Origin: Palsa-739 sp035532535
GTDB taxonomy: Bacteria; Actinomycetota; Thermoleophilia; Gaiellales; Gaiellaceae
Length of the DNA stretch: 53,575 nucleotides
Assembly (NCBI GenBank): GCA_035532535.1
Contig: DATKQT010000009.1
Location: forward strand, 1 to 53,575
Direction: 5' to 3'
Below are positions 30,781 through 38,351 of the stretch, piece after piece. The translations under genes and the position numbers were made by a program. Every line of letters begins with the position of its first letter. The stretch's first letter is position 1. The notes below the pieces were generated by a model. The model was not told the origin of the DNA. It did not search any database and saw only the letters and a list, made by a program, of their open reading frames with translations.

Positions 30781-31890
30781 CTGACGCGCGACGAGGACAT
30801 CCTCGTAGTACTCACCGGCGCGTCGGCCCGTTCTCCGGTTCACGTGCCTGCGGAGGCGCCCTTCGAGGCGCAGGCCGGCCCGCTCGAGGATGACGGGATA
30901 CAGGTTGCGGCGATCGTTCACGACGATCAGAACCGGTGCGTCGGGCGCGAGAGCGGAGGCGGCGTTGGCGAGCGCAGTCGCGATGCCCTCGGTGTATGCG
31001 TCGAGCGCGGCCCGCGAGGTTCCACCTTCCGCCGCGCCGAGCTCGAGCTCGCGGCGGTCGTCCAGGTCGAGCAACTCGTAGGCGTAGCGATGCTGCTCGT
31101 GGTAGTCGATCAGCCCCGGATACGGCGGCGACGTGAGCACGCCGTCGAAGATGTCCTCGTACTCGACCGTGCGCGAGTCGCCGTGGAGAACCGCGGCGGT
31201 CCGCGTCTCGTCGCGGACGGAGTTGAACTCGATGATGCGCGCCAGCGCGTCGAGCGTGTAGCGCCGGAGAAAGGCTGCGGCCGACTCGACCGGGCGGCAC
31301 GTGCGCCGGTGTTTGTGGCACCAGTACTCCCCGACCTGCGGCGCGCGCGGCGCCTCGAGATCGAAGTGCGCCGTGCGCCGCGCCGAGCGCGCGGCACGCG
31401 ACAGGATGACGCGCAGCACATCCTGATGCTCGTACTCGGCGATCAGCTCGCGGAACGCGAGCAGCTCCTTCGCCGCCTGGGGCTCGTACCACCTGCGCAG
31501 GTATGCGGTAGGCCGCGCCTTCGTCGTGCGTGAGCCGAGAAGCGCATAGACGTCACGCAGCTCCGCGCCGAGCGCCTCGACGTCGTAGTGCGCGGTCTTG
31601 ACCCGCATGAGCAGGCAGTTGAACGCCGCGAGCTCCGCGCCCGTCGCGTCCATCCCCGACTCGAGCGCCTGGACGAGCGTCGTCCCCGAGCCTGCGAACG
31701 GATCGAGTATGCGGCCTCCCGGCGGCAGGTAGCGCTCGAGCAGCACCTCGACGAGCTGCGGGATGAACTTGCCGTGATACGGATGCAGCCGGTGGACGTG
31801 CTTCGTGCGCACGTTCTCGGGCAGCGCTCGCTCGGACCACGAGAGCTCGAGGTCCAGCGTCGCGTATAGCTCCTCCTGCGTGACGGCCAC
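30778..31890 (-). CDS. Site-specific DNA methyltransferase (N4/N6 type), orphan
   Basis: The 370-residue enzyme has the SAM-binding motif LDPFAGSGTTLVQALESG (about 59-76) near the N-terminus and the catalytic motif TSPPYPGLIDYHEQ (about 254-267). SPPY is typical of N4-cytosine or N6-adenine methylases of the beta class. A CHKHRRTC cysteine/histidine cluster lies between them in the likely target-recognition region. No restriction enzyme is nearby, so it looks like an orphan methylase. GTG 31890 is chosen as start because longer frames overlap yraN; GAAG lies 11 bases before it. Its place inside the housekeeping block is unusual. Confidence 0.85.
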   Translation of the reverse strand: MAVTQEELYATLDLELSWSERALPENVRTKHVHRLHPYHGKFIPQLVEVLLERYLPPGGRILDPFAGSGTTLVQALESGMDATGAELAAFNCLLMRVKTAHYDVEALGAELRDVYALLGSRTTKARPTAYLRRWYEPQAAKELLAFRELIAEYEHQDVLRVILSRAARSARRTAHFDLEAPRAPQVGEYWCHKHRRTCRPVESAAAFLRRYTLDALARIIEFNSVRDETRTAAVLHGDSRTVEYEDIFDGVLTSPPYPGLIDYHEQHRYAYELLDLDDRRELELGAAEGGTSRAALDAYTEGIATALANAASALAPDAPVLIVVNDRRNLYPVILERAGLRLEGRLRRHVNRRTGRRAGEYYEDVLVARQ

Positions 31891-31904
31891 GAGTGGAGAC
31901 TTCG

Positions 31905-32228
31905 CTAGAAGGCGTCCGGAATCCTGCGCAGCCGTCCCTCCCACACGGCCACGACGTCGAACGCGACGTCGAGGCCGCTGAGCTCCGGATGCGCCGTCAG
32001 CCACACACGGGCAGCGCTGCGGACGCGGCGCTGCTTCTCCGCGGTGACCATCTCGGCGGGATCGCCGAAGCGCCGGCCCCGCTTCTCCTTCACCTCGACG
32101 AAGCGGAGGCTTCGTCCGCGGCGCGCGACCAGATCGATCTCGTTGCGTCCTGCCCAGACGTTCGCGTCGAGGATGCGCCAGCCGCGCAGCCGGTACCAGC
32201 GCGCGGCCCGGCGCTCGGCCGCGTTCAT
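31905..32228 (-). CDS. UPF0102 (YraN) endonuclease-like protein
   Basis: The 107-residue protein has a PD-(D/E)XK-like fold. The core ILDANVWAGRNEIDLVARRG followed by LRFVEVKEKRG holds the E-D-E-x-K catalytic pattern. The cellular role of YraN is not established. It follows rnhB in many bacteria, as here. The 31 bases between the two genes are almost entirely the palindromic element at 32238-32277, so any ribosome-binding site for yraN must lie in or beside that repeat. Confidence 0.9.
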   Translation of the reverse strand: MNAAERRAARWYRLRGWRILDANVWAGRNEIDLVARRGRSLRFVEVKEKRGRRFGDPAEMVTAEKQRRVRSAARVWLTAHPELSGLDVAFDVVAVWEGRLRRIPDAF

Positions 32229-32237
32229 TGAGTTACA

Positions 32238-32277
32238 CCCGTACCAGGTACCGCGAACGTCAGGTACCTGGTACGGG
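32238..32277. repeat. Perfect 15-base inverted repeat, GGTACC-type element
   Basis: The arms CCCGTACCAGGTACC and GGTACCTGGTACGGG are exact inverted copies separated by ten bases. The core GTACC(A/T)GGTAC is related to the larger element at 10051-10154. It sits at the rnhB-yraN junction. The rnhB stop codon lies in its loop. Confidence 0.8.
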
Positions 32278-32907
32278 AGACCCTCCATAACAGAGAGCCT
32301 GAAACGACAAGCGGTGCACGGCGGACGGGCCGCGCTCACGCACGACGGCGGAGTGTCCGGGCGTGATGTAGCCGACGTGCTGCGCGAACCCGTACGCGGG
32401 GTAGAGCGCGTCGAGCCTGCGCATCAGACGGTCGCGGGTCACCTTCGCGACGATCGACGCGGCCGCGATCGCCGCGCTCTTCTCGTCGCCGTCGACGACG
32501 GCGGTGTGCTCCGGCGCGAGCGGCCCGAGCCGGAAGCCGTCGACGAGGCACGCGTCCGCGGGCGGCGACAGCGCCTGCAGCATTGCGCGCAGTCCGGCGA
32601 GGTTCGACTTGTGCAGGCCGTTGCGGTCGATGTCGCCGGCGGGGATCGCACGCACGACGACCTTCTCCGCGCAGCCGAGCACGGCGTGGAAGAGCTCCTC
32701 GCGCCGTTCCTCGGAGCACTGCTTCGAGTCGTTGAGATACGCGAGCGGCCGCACGCGGTGCTCCTTCAGCGCGGCGTAGTCGAGCAGCACGCCCGCCACG
32801 ACGAGCGGTCCCGCGAGCGATCCGCGCCCCGCCTCGTCGGCGCCGGCGACGAAGCGCGCACCGAGGTTCCGGTCGAACTTGAGGAGCCTCTGGCCGGTCC
32901 GCTTCAC
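32260..32907 (-). CDS. rnhB: Ribonuclease HII
   Basis: The 215-residue enzyme removes ribonucleotides and RNA primers from DNA. The first catalytic pair D24-E25 lies in GADEAGRGSLAGP. Later come the conserved VDGF, the VDGDEKSAAIAAASIVAKVTRD block, and YGFAQHVGY. GTG 32907 has TATCGT 7 bases upstream. The last residues (SPVPGT) and the TGA stop are encoded by the palindromic repeat at 32238-32277, so the natural C-terminus seems to have been replaced or extended by that element. The catalytic core should not be affected. Confidence 0.94.
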   Translation of the reverse strand: MKRTGQRLLKFDRNLGARFVAGADEAGRGSLAGPLVVAGVLLDYAALKEHRVRPLAYLNDSKQCSEERREELFHAVLGCAEKVVVRAIPAGDIDRNGLHKSNLAGLRAMLQALSPPADACLVDGFRLGPLAPEHTAVVDGDEKSAAIAAASIVAKVTRDRLMRRLDALYPAYGFAQHVGYITPGHSAVVRERGPSAVHRLSFQALCYGGSPVPGT

Positions 32908-32914
32908 GCGGCCG

Positions 32915-32920
32915 ACGATA
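32915..32920 (-). promoter_or_regulatory. TANNNT -10 box for rnhB
   Basis: TATCGT on the minus strand lies 7 bases before GTG 32907, in the 18-base gap after rplS. Confidence 0.45.
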
Positions 32921-32925
32921 TCGCG

Positions 32926-33393
32926 CTACTCGGGCGTTGCGACAGTGTCTTCTTCGGCCACCGAAGCCTCTTCCACCTCTGGCTCCTCTGCGACCGGCAC
33001 TTCTTCTTCGACGAGCGTCTCGTCCGCCACGACCTCCGGCTTCGCGCCGCTGTAGCGCTGCTCGCGGACACGGGCCTTCTTGCCGACCCGGCCGCGGAGG
33101 TAGTACAGCTTGGCGCGGTTGACGTCGCCGACGGCGGCCACGTCGATCTTCTCGATCTTGGGCGAATGCAGCGGGAACGTTCGCTCGACGCCCACGCCGA
33201 ACGACTGCTTCCGGACGGTGAACGTCTCGCGGGCGCCCGAGCCCTGCCGCTTGATCACGATGCCTTCGAACACCTGGACGCGGCGCCGCTGGCCTTCGAT
33301 CACCTGGAAGTGCACGCGCACGGTGTCCCCCGCCTTGAAGCGGGGAACTTTGCGCATCTGGGCGCGCTCGATCGAATCGATGACGTTGCTCAT
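32926..33393 (-). CDS. rplS: 50S ribosomal protein L19
   Basis: The L19 core (about residues 1-115) is standard: MRKVPRFKAGDTVRVHFQV, QVFEGIVIKRQGSG, FTVRKQSFGVGVERTFPLHSP and AKLYYLRGRVGKKARV. A glutamate/valine-rich tail of about 35 residues follows, which the shorter (~115-residue) L19 of most bacteria lacks. The 42-base upstream region can fold as a CGGCC-TGCG-GGCCG hairpin at 33401-33417, a possible site of autogenous control. Confidence 0.96.
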   Translation of the reverse strand: MSNVIDSIERAQMRKVPRFKAGDTVRVHFQVIEGQRRRVQVFEGIVIKRQGSGARETFTVRKQSFGVGVERTFPLHSPKIEKIDVAAVGDVNRAKLYYLRGRVGKKARVREQRYSGAKPEVVADETLVEEEVPVAEEPEVEEASVAEEDTVATPE

Positions 33394-33435
33394 GGGAAAG
33401 GCGGCCCGCAGGCCGGAGCGCAGGTTAGCGAATAT

Positions 33436-34041
33436 TCAGGGTTTCTCGGGCGCGATGAGCGCCGCGAGCACGTCTTTGCCGCCCTGGAGCACGGGATCGC
33501 CGTGCGCGAGCAGGATCCGCTCCACGGGCAGCTCCAGGAGCGGGAGGAGCGACTTCACGAGCTTCTTCGTCGTCGCTCCCTCGAGCCAGTTCTCCGGGCA
33601 GAGCCGGAGCGGCTCCGAGGTCGCATGCGGCTTCGCGCCGGCCCCGAGCAGCACGTCCCCGACGACGAGTGTCTTCTGCTGGGGCAGCCAGTAGACGACC
33701 TCGCCCTCGTGGGCGGTGGCGAAGGCCTTGATCCCTCCCGGGAGCTCGGGGTCGGCCTCGAACGGGTCGGTGACGACGACGCCGCGGTTCTTCAGCTTCC
33801 GGACGCCGCGGGCAGGCGCCCAGACGTGCTCCGCTCCGAGCTCGCCGCCGGAGCGGCCGTGCGCGTAGAGGGTGATGAGCACGTGGGCCGGCGAACGCAC
33901 CTCGGGCGGCGGATCGAGCGGGTCGATGAGGACGAGCCCGTCGGGCGTGTCCACGGCGACGGAGCCGACCTCCTGCCGCCATTCCGGGTGCCAGGCCGAC
34001 CAGCGCCGCAGCCCAGGGGCCACCTGTTCGAGCCTGCTCAT
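33436..34041 (-). CDS. Metallo-beta-lactamase-fold protein with lost metal motif
   Basis: The 201-residue protein keeps the fold outline of the superfamily: DGLVLIDPLDPP early, VVGDVLLGAGAKPHA in the middle, and RILLAHGDPVLQGG near the end. The HxHxDH zinc motif is replaced by LITLYAHGRSGGEL (about 55-68), so several metal ligands are missing and hydrolase activity is doubtful. The ATG has a strong ribosome-binding site (AAAGGAG). It lies between lepB and rplS, where homologous operons have no such gene to my knowledge. Confidence 0.72.
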   Translation of the reverse strand: MSRLEQVAPGLRRWSAWHPEWRQEVGSVAVDTPDGLVLIDPLDPPPEVRSPAHVLITLYAHGRSGGELGAEHVWAPARGVRKLKNRGVVVTDPFEADPELPGGIKAFATAHEGEVVYWLPQQKTLVVGDVLLGAGAKPHATSEPLRLCPENWLEGATTKKLVKSLLPLLELPVERILLAHGDPVLQGGKDVLAALIAPEKP

Positions 34042-34051
34042 GCCAGCTCCT

Positions 34052-34684
34052 TTAGCGGAACCCGATGCGGTTGGGGGGCCAGTAGACGAAGAACACGGTG
34101 CCGATCAAGTTCTTCCGCGGGACCGACCCCCACTCCCGCGAATCGCACGACTCGGCGCGATTGTCTCCCATGAAGAAGTAGTCGCCCAGGGGCACCTGCC
34201 AACTCTTTCCATAATGAGAGGTGTCTGCCAAGCGCCGCTGGGCCTGGACGTACGGTTCTTTGAGCTTGTAGAAGGTCTTGCCGCGGTACGGCTCGATCCA
34301 GATAAAGCCCTGGTTGTCCTCCTTGACCGTCTCCCCGGGCAGCCCGATCAGCCGCTTGACGAAGGTGCCGCCGGCGCCGCATTTCACGAGCGCGAGCGGC
34401 GGCGTGTTGAAGACGATGATCTGGCCGCGATGCGGGCTGGAGACATCGAGGCAGATCCGGCAGGCGAGCACGCGGTCGCTGAAGCCGGCCTCGCAGCCGG
34501 GCGCGGGCCGCGCGCAGTGCAGCGTCGGCTCCATCGACGAGGAGGGGATCCGGTACGGGTTGACGACGTACGCCTTCAGGGCGAGGACGATGACGATCGC
34601 CCCCGCGATGGTCAGGAACCAGTCGAGCGCGACGCGGACGGGCCGCGGAAGGTTCGGGAAGAGGCGGCCGAGCGGGTCCCTCAT
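34052..34684 (-). CDS. lepB: Signal peptidase I
   Basis: The 210-residue membrane protease cleaves signal peptides. One N-terminal membrane segment (about 20-40) is followed by the catalytic serine S50 in SSSMEPTL and the lysine K110 in FVKRLIGLPGE, then box GDNRAESCDSREWG near the C-terminus. Between the serine and box C is an insertion (about 57-85) with four cysteines, C57, C64, C75 and C78, which could form disulfides outside the membrane. The ATG overlaps the trmD stop (ATGA). Confidence 0.95.
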   Translation of the reverse strand: MRDPLGRLFPNLPRPVRVALDWFLTIAGAIVIVLALKAYVVNPYRIPSSSMEPTLHCARPAPGCEAGFSDRVLACRICLDVSSPHRGQIIVFNTPPLALVKCGAGGTFVKRLIGLPGETVKEDNQGFIWIEPYRGKTFYKLKEPYVQAQRRLADTSHYGKSWQVPLGDYFFMGDNRAESCDSREWGSVPRKNLIGTVFFVYWPPNRIGFR

Positions 34685-35322
34685 CTGACGTTGCCTCTGC
34701 GCCAGGCGTCGATGCGCGCGTGGTCGCCGGAGAGGAGAACCTCAGGCACCGTCCAGCCGCGGAACTCCGGAGGCCGCGTGTAGTGCGGGTACTCGAGCGC
34801 CCCGCCGAGCTCGACCGAGAAGCTCTCCATCTCCCCGGACCCCTCCGCGAGGGCGCCCGGCAGGCGGCGTGCGACCGCGTCGAGCAGCACCATCGCCGGC
34901 AGTTCCCCGTTGGAGAGGACGTACGGGCCGATCGAGATGGCGTCGCTGCACAGGTGCTGCACGATCCGGTCGTCGAAGCCCTCGAATCGGGACGAGAGGA
35001 GCGTGATCTCTTCTTCGCCCGCGAGCTCCTCCACGACTTCCTGCGTCAGGGGCCGCCCCTGCGGCGTCAGCGCGATCACGCGGCGCGGCAGCTCGTCGCC
35101 GTAGGCCGTCTCGAGCGCCGCCGCGACGACGTCGACGCGCAGGACCATTCCGGCGCCGCCGCCGTACGGCTCGTCGTCGACCTGGCCGGCCCGGAGCGGC
35201 GTCGTGTCGCGGTAGCTGAAGAGGCGCAGCTCGAGCCCGTCTCCGAGGATGCCTGCGATCGGCCGCTGCTCCGTGAGCCAGGCGAACGCGTGCGGGACGA
35301 GGGTGAAGACGTCGACTCTCAT
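34681..35322 (-). CDS. trmD: tRNA (guanine-N1)-methyltransferase
   Basis: The 213-residue SPOUT methyltransferase makes m1G37 in tRNAs to prevent frameshifting. The motif YGGGAGMV (53-60), the trefoil-knot segments LLSSRFEGFDDR and ISIGPYVLSNGELPAMVLLDAV, and the C-terminal HYTRPPEFRGWTVPEVLLSGDH are standard. It is slightly shorter than the common 230-250 residues. It overlaps rimM upstream and lepB downstream by ATGA. Confidence 0.96.
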   Translation of the reverse strand: MRVDVFTLVPHAFAWLTEQRPIAGILGDGLELRLFSYRDTTPLRAGQVDDEPYGGGAGMVLRVDVVAAALETAYGDELPRRVIALTPQGRPLTQEVVEELAGEEEITLLSSRFEGFDDRIVQHLCSDAISIGPYVLSNGELPAMVLLDAVARRLPGALAEGSGEMESFSVELGGALEYPHYTRPPEFRGWTVPEVLLSGDHARIDAWRRGNVR

Positions 35323-35789
35323 TGCGGGTCTGCAAAGCCTGGCGCCACCACGATCCGCCCACCCTCGATATCCACCAACCGCACGCAGGCTTCGACGAGC
35401 GGCAAGGACAAGCCCGAGTCCAGCTCGAGCACGTCGTTGGCAGGGTAATCGACCACGTCGGCAACGCGGCCCAGGAACCGGCCCCCCTCCTCCTCGACGG
35501 CCAGCCCGACGAGCTGGAAGGCGTAGTACTCGTCCTCGCCGAGCGGAGGAAGGCTCTCGCGGGGCACGGCCAGGACAGCCCCGCGCTCGGCCGGCCGGTC
35601 GAGCTTGATCACGGGCCGGTTCCCGCCTCCACGGCGGGAGACGACCACCTTCGCGGGCGCGTCACCGACGTAGATCTCGGCGCCCTGCTCGAACGCGCCG
35701 ACACGGTCGCTCGGCTGCTCGACGAAGAACGCCCCGTCGAGCCCGTGCGGCCGGCCCACACGGCCGACCGGAACGAGGTCAGAGGCCAA
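35319..35789 (-). CDS. rimM: 16S rRNA processing protein RimM
   Basis: The 156-residue protein aids 30S maturation. The N-terminal RimM domain starts VPVGRVGRPHGLDGAFFVEQ. The C-terminal PRC-barrel has YYAFQLVGLAVEEE, GRVADVVDYPANDVLEL and LVEACVRLVDIEGGRIVV. The start codon is TTG at 35789, overlapping the end of the broken phosphoesterase gene by 11 bases. It is coupled to trmD, as in most bacteria. Confidence 0.93.
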   Translation of the reverse strand: MASDLVPVGRVGRPHGLDGAFFVEQPSDRVGAFEQGAEIYVGDAPAKVVVSRRGGGNRPVIKLDRPAERGAVLAVPRESLPPLGEDEYYAFQLVGLAVEEEGGRFLGRVADVVDYPANDVLELDSGLSLPLVEACVRLVDIEGGRIVVAPGFADPQ

Positions 35790-36368
35790 TGCGGGTGAAC
35801 TCGTCGAGCGCCTCGGCTCGCGTGTGCTCGGGAGCGGGCGCGCCGTCGTACGGCGTGTACCGGTGAGCGAGGTCGAGCGTCCAGTAGGCGCCCGGCCTCT
35901 CCTCGAACAGCATGCCGATGCTCCCGGAGTTGATCACGCGCTTGTCCGCGATCGTTCGCTCGAACTGCATGTGCGTATGCCCGCACACGACGACGTCGGC
36001 GTCGACCTCCTCGAACAGGAAGGCAATGCGCTCCTCGGAGTCCGCTCGGTGAAGATGTCCATGTCGTTCCGCGGCGTTGCATGGCAGTACAGAACGCGAT
36101 CGATCTGTGCCGTCGGCGGAAGGCTCTGGAGAAACGCGACTTGCTCGTTCGTCAGGTGCGATTCCGTCGTGATCTCTCGATCCGTGTTGCCCCGCACCCA
36201 GAGGACGCGATCGCCAAGCGCTCGCAGGCGTTCGAGCGCCGCGGACGGCTGGTCGCCGCTGAAGCAGACGTCGCCGCCGACGACGATGGTCGTGTCATCC
36301 GGGATCTCGGCGAGCACGGCTTCGAGCGCGGCGAGATTCCCGTGGATGTCGTACAGCGTGGCGACCAC
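35779..36368 (-). pseudogene. Metallophosphoesterase gene with a frameshift
   Basis: Two reading frames together encode one calcineurin-like phosphoesterase of the YfcE type. The first frame gives LYDIHGNLAALEAVL, VVGGDVCFSG and VRGNTDRE, then YCHATPRNDMDIFTE. It then goes out of frame at about 36041-36050. The second frame resumes with DSEERIAFLFEEVDAD, VVVCGHTHMQFER and INSGSIG. One base appears to be missing. All metal-binding blocks are present, so the break is either recent or a sequencing error. The start is GTG 36368, overlapping the khpA stop (TAGTG). It lies between khpA and rimM. Confidence 0.82.
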
Positions 36369-36601
36369 TACCCGACGATCTCGAGCTGCATCCGGCAACC
36401 CGCGTTCGGGCCGCCGGCGCGCACGATCGTCCGCAGCGCGCGAGCGATGCGCCCTTGCCGGCCGATCACCTTGCCCACGTCGCCCTCGGCGACGTGCAGG
36501 CGAAAGACGAGCGAGCCGTCGTCACCCTCGACCTGCTCGACGCGCACGGCGTCGGGCTCGTCGACGAGCCGCCGCGCCAACTCCGCGAGCAGCTCGTCCA
36601 C
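36368..36601 (-). CDS. khpA: KH-domain RNA-binding protein KhpA
   Basis: The 77-residue protein consists of one type II KH domain with the GxxG loop in VGKVIGRQGRIARALRTIV. KhpA binds RNA, often together with KhpB/Jag, and is almost always placed after rpsP, as here. The start codon is GTG, two bases after the rpsP stop. Its stop overlaps the GTG of the broken phosphoesterase gene. Confidence 0.93.
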   Translation of the reverse strand: MDELLAELARRLVDEPDAVRVEQVEGDDGSLVFRLHVAEGDVGKVIGRQGRIARALRTIVRAGGPNAGCRMQLEIVG

Positions 36602-36603
36602 GG

Positions 36604-36846
36604 CTAGGAAATGCCCTTCGCCTTCAGGAGCTTGGCGACGGGATCGGTCGGCTGTGCGCCCTTCTGCAGCCAGCTCCGAACCTTCTCCTCGTCGAACTCG
36701 ATCAGCGACGGCTCGTGCTGCGGGTTGTACCGGCCGACGATCTCGATGAACTTGCCGTCACGCGGCGAACGCGTGTCGGCGGCGACGACGCGGTAGATCG
36801 GATTCTTCTTCGATCCGACCCGCGTCAACCTCAATTTCACTGCCAT
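36604..36846 (-). CDS. rpsP: 30S ribosomal protein S16
   Basis: The 80-residue protein begins with the typical VKLRLTRVGSKKNPIYRVV and contains the DGKFIEIVGRYNP motif. ATG 36846 is preceded by AGGTGA, which overlaps the stop codon of ffh four bases upstream, so translation is coupled to ffh. Confidence 0.97.
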   Translation of the reverse strand: MAVKLRLTRVGSKKNPIYRVVAADTRSPRDGKFIEIVGRYNPQHEPSLIEFDEEKVRSWLQKGAQPTDPVAKLLKAKGIS

Positions 36847-36850
36847 TGAC

Positions 36851-38236
36851 TCACCTTCTCGCTTTCTTCTTTCGCTTGCTGGACGACTTCCGTGTTGCGC
36901 TTGCACGCGGCTTGGCGCCCGCGGCAGCTCCGGGGATCTGGGGCATCTTGCCCGATCCCATCATCTTCATCATCTTCGCCATCTGCTTACGGGCCTCGAG
37001 CAGCTGGTTGACCTGGGTGACGGTGGTGCCGCTCCCGGCCGCGATCCGCTTCCGCCGCGACCCGTCGATCACGTGCGGGACGCGCCGCTCGTGCGGGGTC
37101 ATCGAGAGGATGATCGCCTCGACGCGGCCGAGCTCCTTCTCATTCACCTGGTCGAGCCCCTCGAGCTGCTTGCCCATCCCCGGGATCATCTTCAACACGC
37201 CCTGGAGCGGCCCCATGCGGCGCAGCATCTTGTAGCTCTTGAGGAAGTCGTCGAAGGAGAACTCGCCCTTCATCATCCGGCGCTCGAGCTCCTCCTTCTC
37301 GTCGTCGCCGACCGCGGCCTCTGCGCGCTCGATGAGTGTGAGGACGTCGCCCATCCCGAGGATGCGCGACGCCATTCGGTCGGGATGGAACCACTCGAGG
37401 GCGTCGAGCTTCTCGCCGACCGACGCGAGCTTGATCGGGCGGCCGGTGACGTGCTTCACCGACAACGCCGCGCCGCCTCGCGCATCGCCGTCGAGCTTCG
37501 TCATGAGGACGCCGTCAAAATCGATGCGCTCCTGGAACGCCTTCGCGACGTTCACCGCCTCCTGGCCCGTCATCGCGTCGAGGACGAGCAGCACGTTCGT
37601 CGGCTTCGCCTCGCGGCGCACGGCGGCGAGCTCCTCCATCAGCGCCTCGTCCACGTGCAGGCGCCCTGCGGTGTCGAGGATGACGACGTCGCGGCCGTCC
37701 GCCTTCGCGCGTTCGATGCCGTCGCGCACGGCCTTCACCGGGTCGGAACGCTCGTCCGCGTAGACGGGAACACCGACTTGCTCGCCGAGCTGCATGAGCT
37801 GCTCGATTGCGGCCGGGCGCTGCAGGTCGGCCGCGACGAGCGCAGGCTTCTTGCCGTCCTTCTTCAGCAGGAGCGCCAGCTTGCCGGCGGCCGTCGTCTT
37901 GCCCGAGCCCTGGAGGCCGGCGAGGAGGATCGTCGTCGGCGGCCGTGGCGAGAACGCGAGCTGGGACGAGCCGGAGCCCATGAGGGCTGCGAGCTCGTCA
38001 TGGACGATCTTCACCACCTGCTGGCCCGGCGTCAGGCTCTTACGGACGTCCTGGCCGAGCGCACGCTCGCGCACGTGGGCGACGAACTCGCGGGCGATCT
38101 CGAGGTTGACATCCGCCTCGAGCAGCGCCAGCCGCACCTCCCGCATGGCGCGGGAGATGGCTTCCTCATCGAGCGTTCCGCGGCTGCGGAGATCGCCGAG
38201 GGCGCTCTGAAGCTTGTCCGAAAGGGCGTCGAACAC
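36851..38236 (-). CDS. ffh: Signal recognition particle protein Ffh
   Basis: The 461-residue GTPase binds SRP RNA and signal sequences. It has an N domain (1-90), a G domain with GLQGSGKTTAAGKLA, DLQRPAAIEQL, DTAGRLHVDEALM and TKLDGDARGGAAL, and a methionine-rich M domain with RRMGPLQGVLKMIPGM, GSRRKRIAAGSGT and KMMKMMGSGKM. GTG 38236 is supported by TACACT 8 bases upstream. Its receptor FtsY is encoded just upstream, and rpsP follows. Confidence 0.97.
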   Translation of the reverse strand: MFDALSDKLQSALGDLRSRGTLDEEAISRAMREVRLALLEADVNLEIAREFVAHVRERALGQDVRKSLTPGQQVVKIVHDELAALMGSGSSQLAFSPRPPTTILLAGLQGSGKTTAAGKLALLLKKDGKKPALVAADLQRPAAIEQLMQLGEQVGVPVYADERSDPVKAVRDGIERAKADGRDVVILDTAGRLHVDEALMEELAAVRREAKPTNVLLVLDAMTGQEAVNVAKAFQERIDFDGVLMTKLDGDARGGAALSVKHVTGRPIKLASVGEKLDALEWFHPDRMASRILGMGDVLTLIERAEAAVGDDEKEELERRMMKGEFSFDDFLKSYKMLRRMGPLQGVLKMIPGMGKQLEGLDQVNEKELGRVEAIILSMTPHERRVPHVIDGSRRKRIAAGSGTTVTQVNQLLEARKQMAKMMKMMGSGKMPQIPGAAAGAKPRASATRKSSSKRKKKARR

Positions 38237-38244
38237 GGGCGGCC

Positions 38245-38250
38245 AGTGTA
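38245..38250 (-). promoter_or_regulatory. TANNNT -10 box for ffh within a shared 16-mer
   Basis: TACACT on the minus strand lies 8 bases before GTG 38236, inside the same 16-mer (CATTACACTGGCCGCC) found before the dehydrogenase gene at 18993. Confidence 0.55.
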
Positions 38251-38351
38251 ATGGCGGCCTCGATGCGCCGAGACGGGCGGCGCCTGTCACCTGGCCATGA
38301 CGCGCGCCGCGCGATAACGTCGCGCAACCGCGACCGAGAGAGGGCACGCAC

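Noticed and set aside
29044..31533. Plus-strand open frame of 829 codons
   Set aside because: It lies opposite comM, the PrmC-like and DNA methylase genes, all with clear motifs. Its product is low-complexity Arg/Ala/Glu with no domain.
33394..33435. A riboswitch or attenuator before rplS
   Set aside because: Only a short G+C hairpin is present in the 42-base gap, with no conserved aptamer or U tract.
36040..36052. Programmed frameshift in the phosphoesterase gene
   Set aside because: There is no slippery heptamer, no downstream structure of note and no known precedent in the family; a lost base is simpler.
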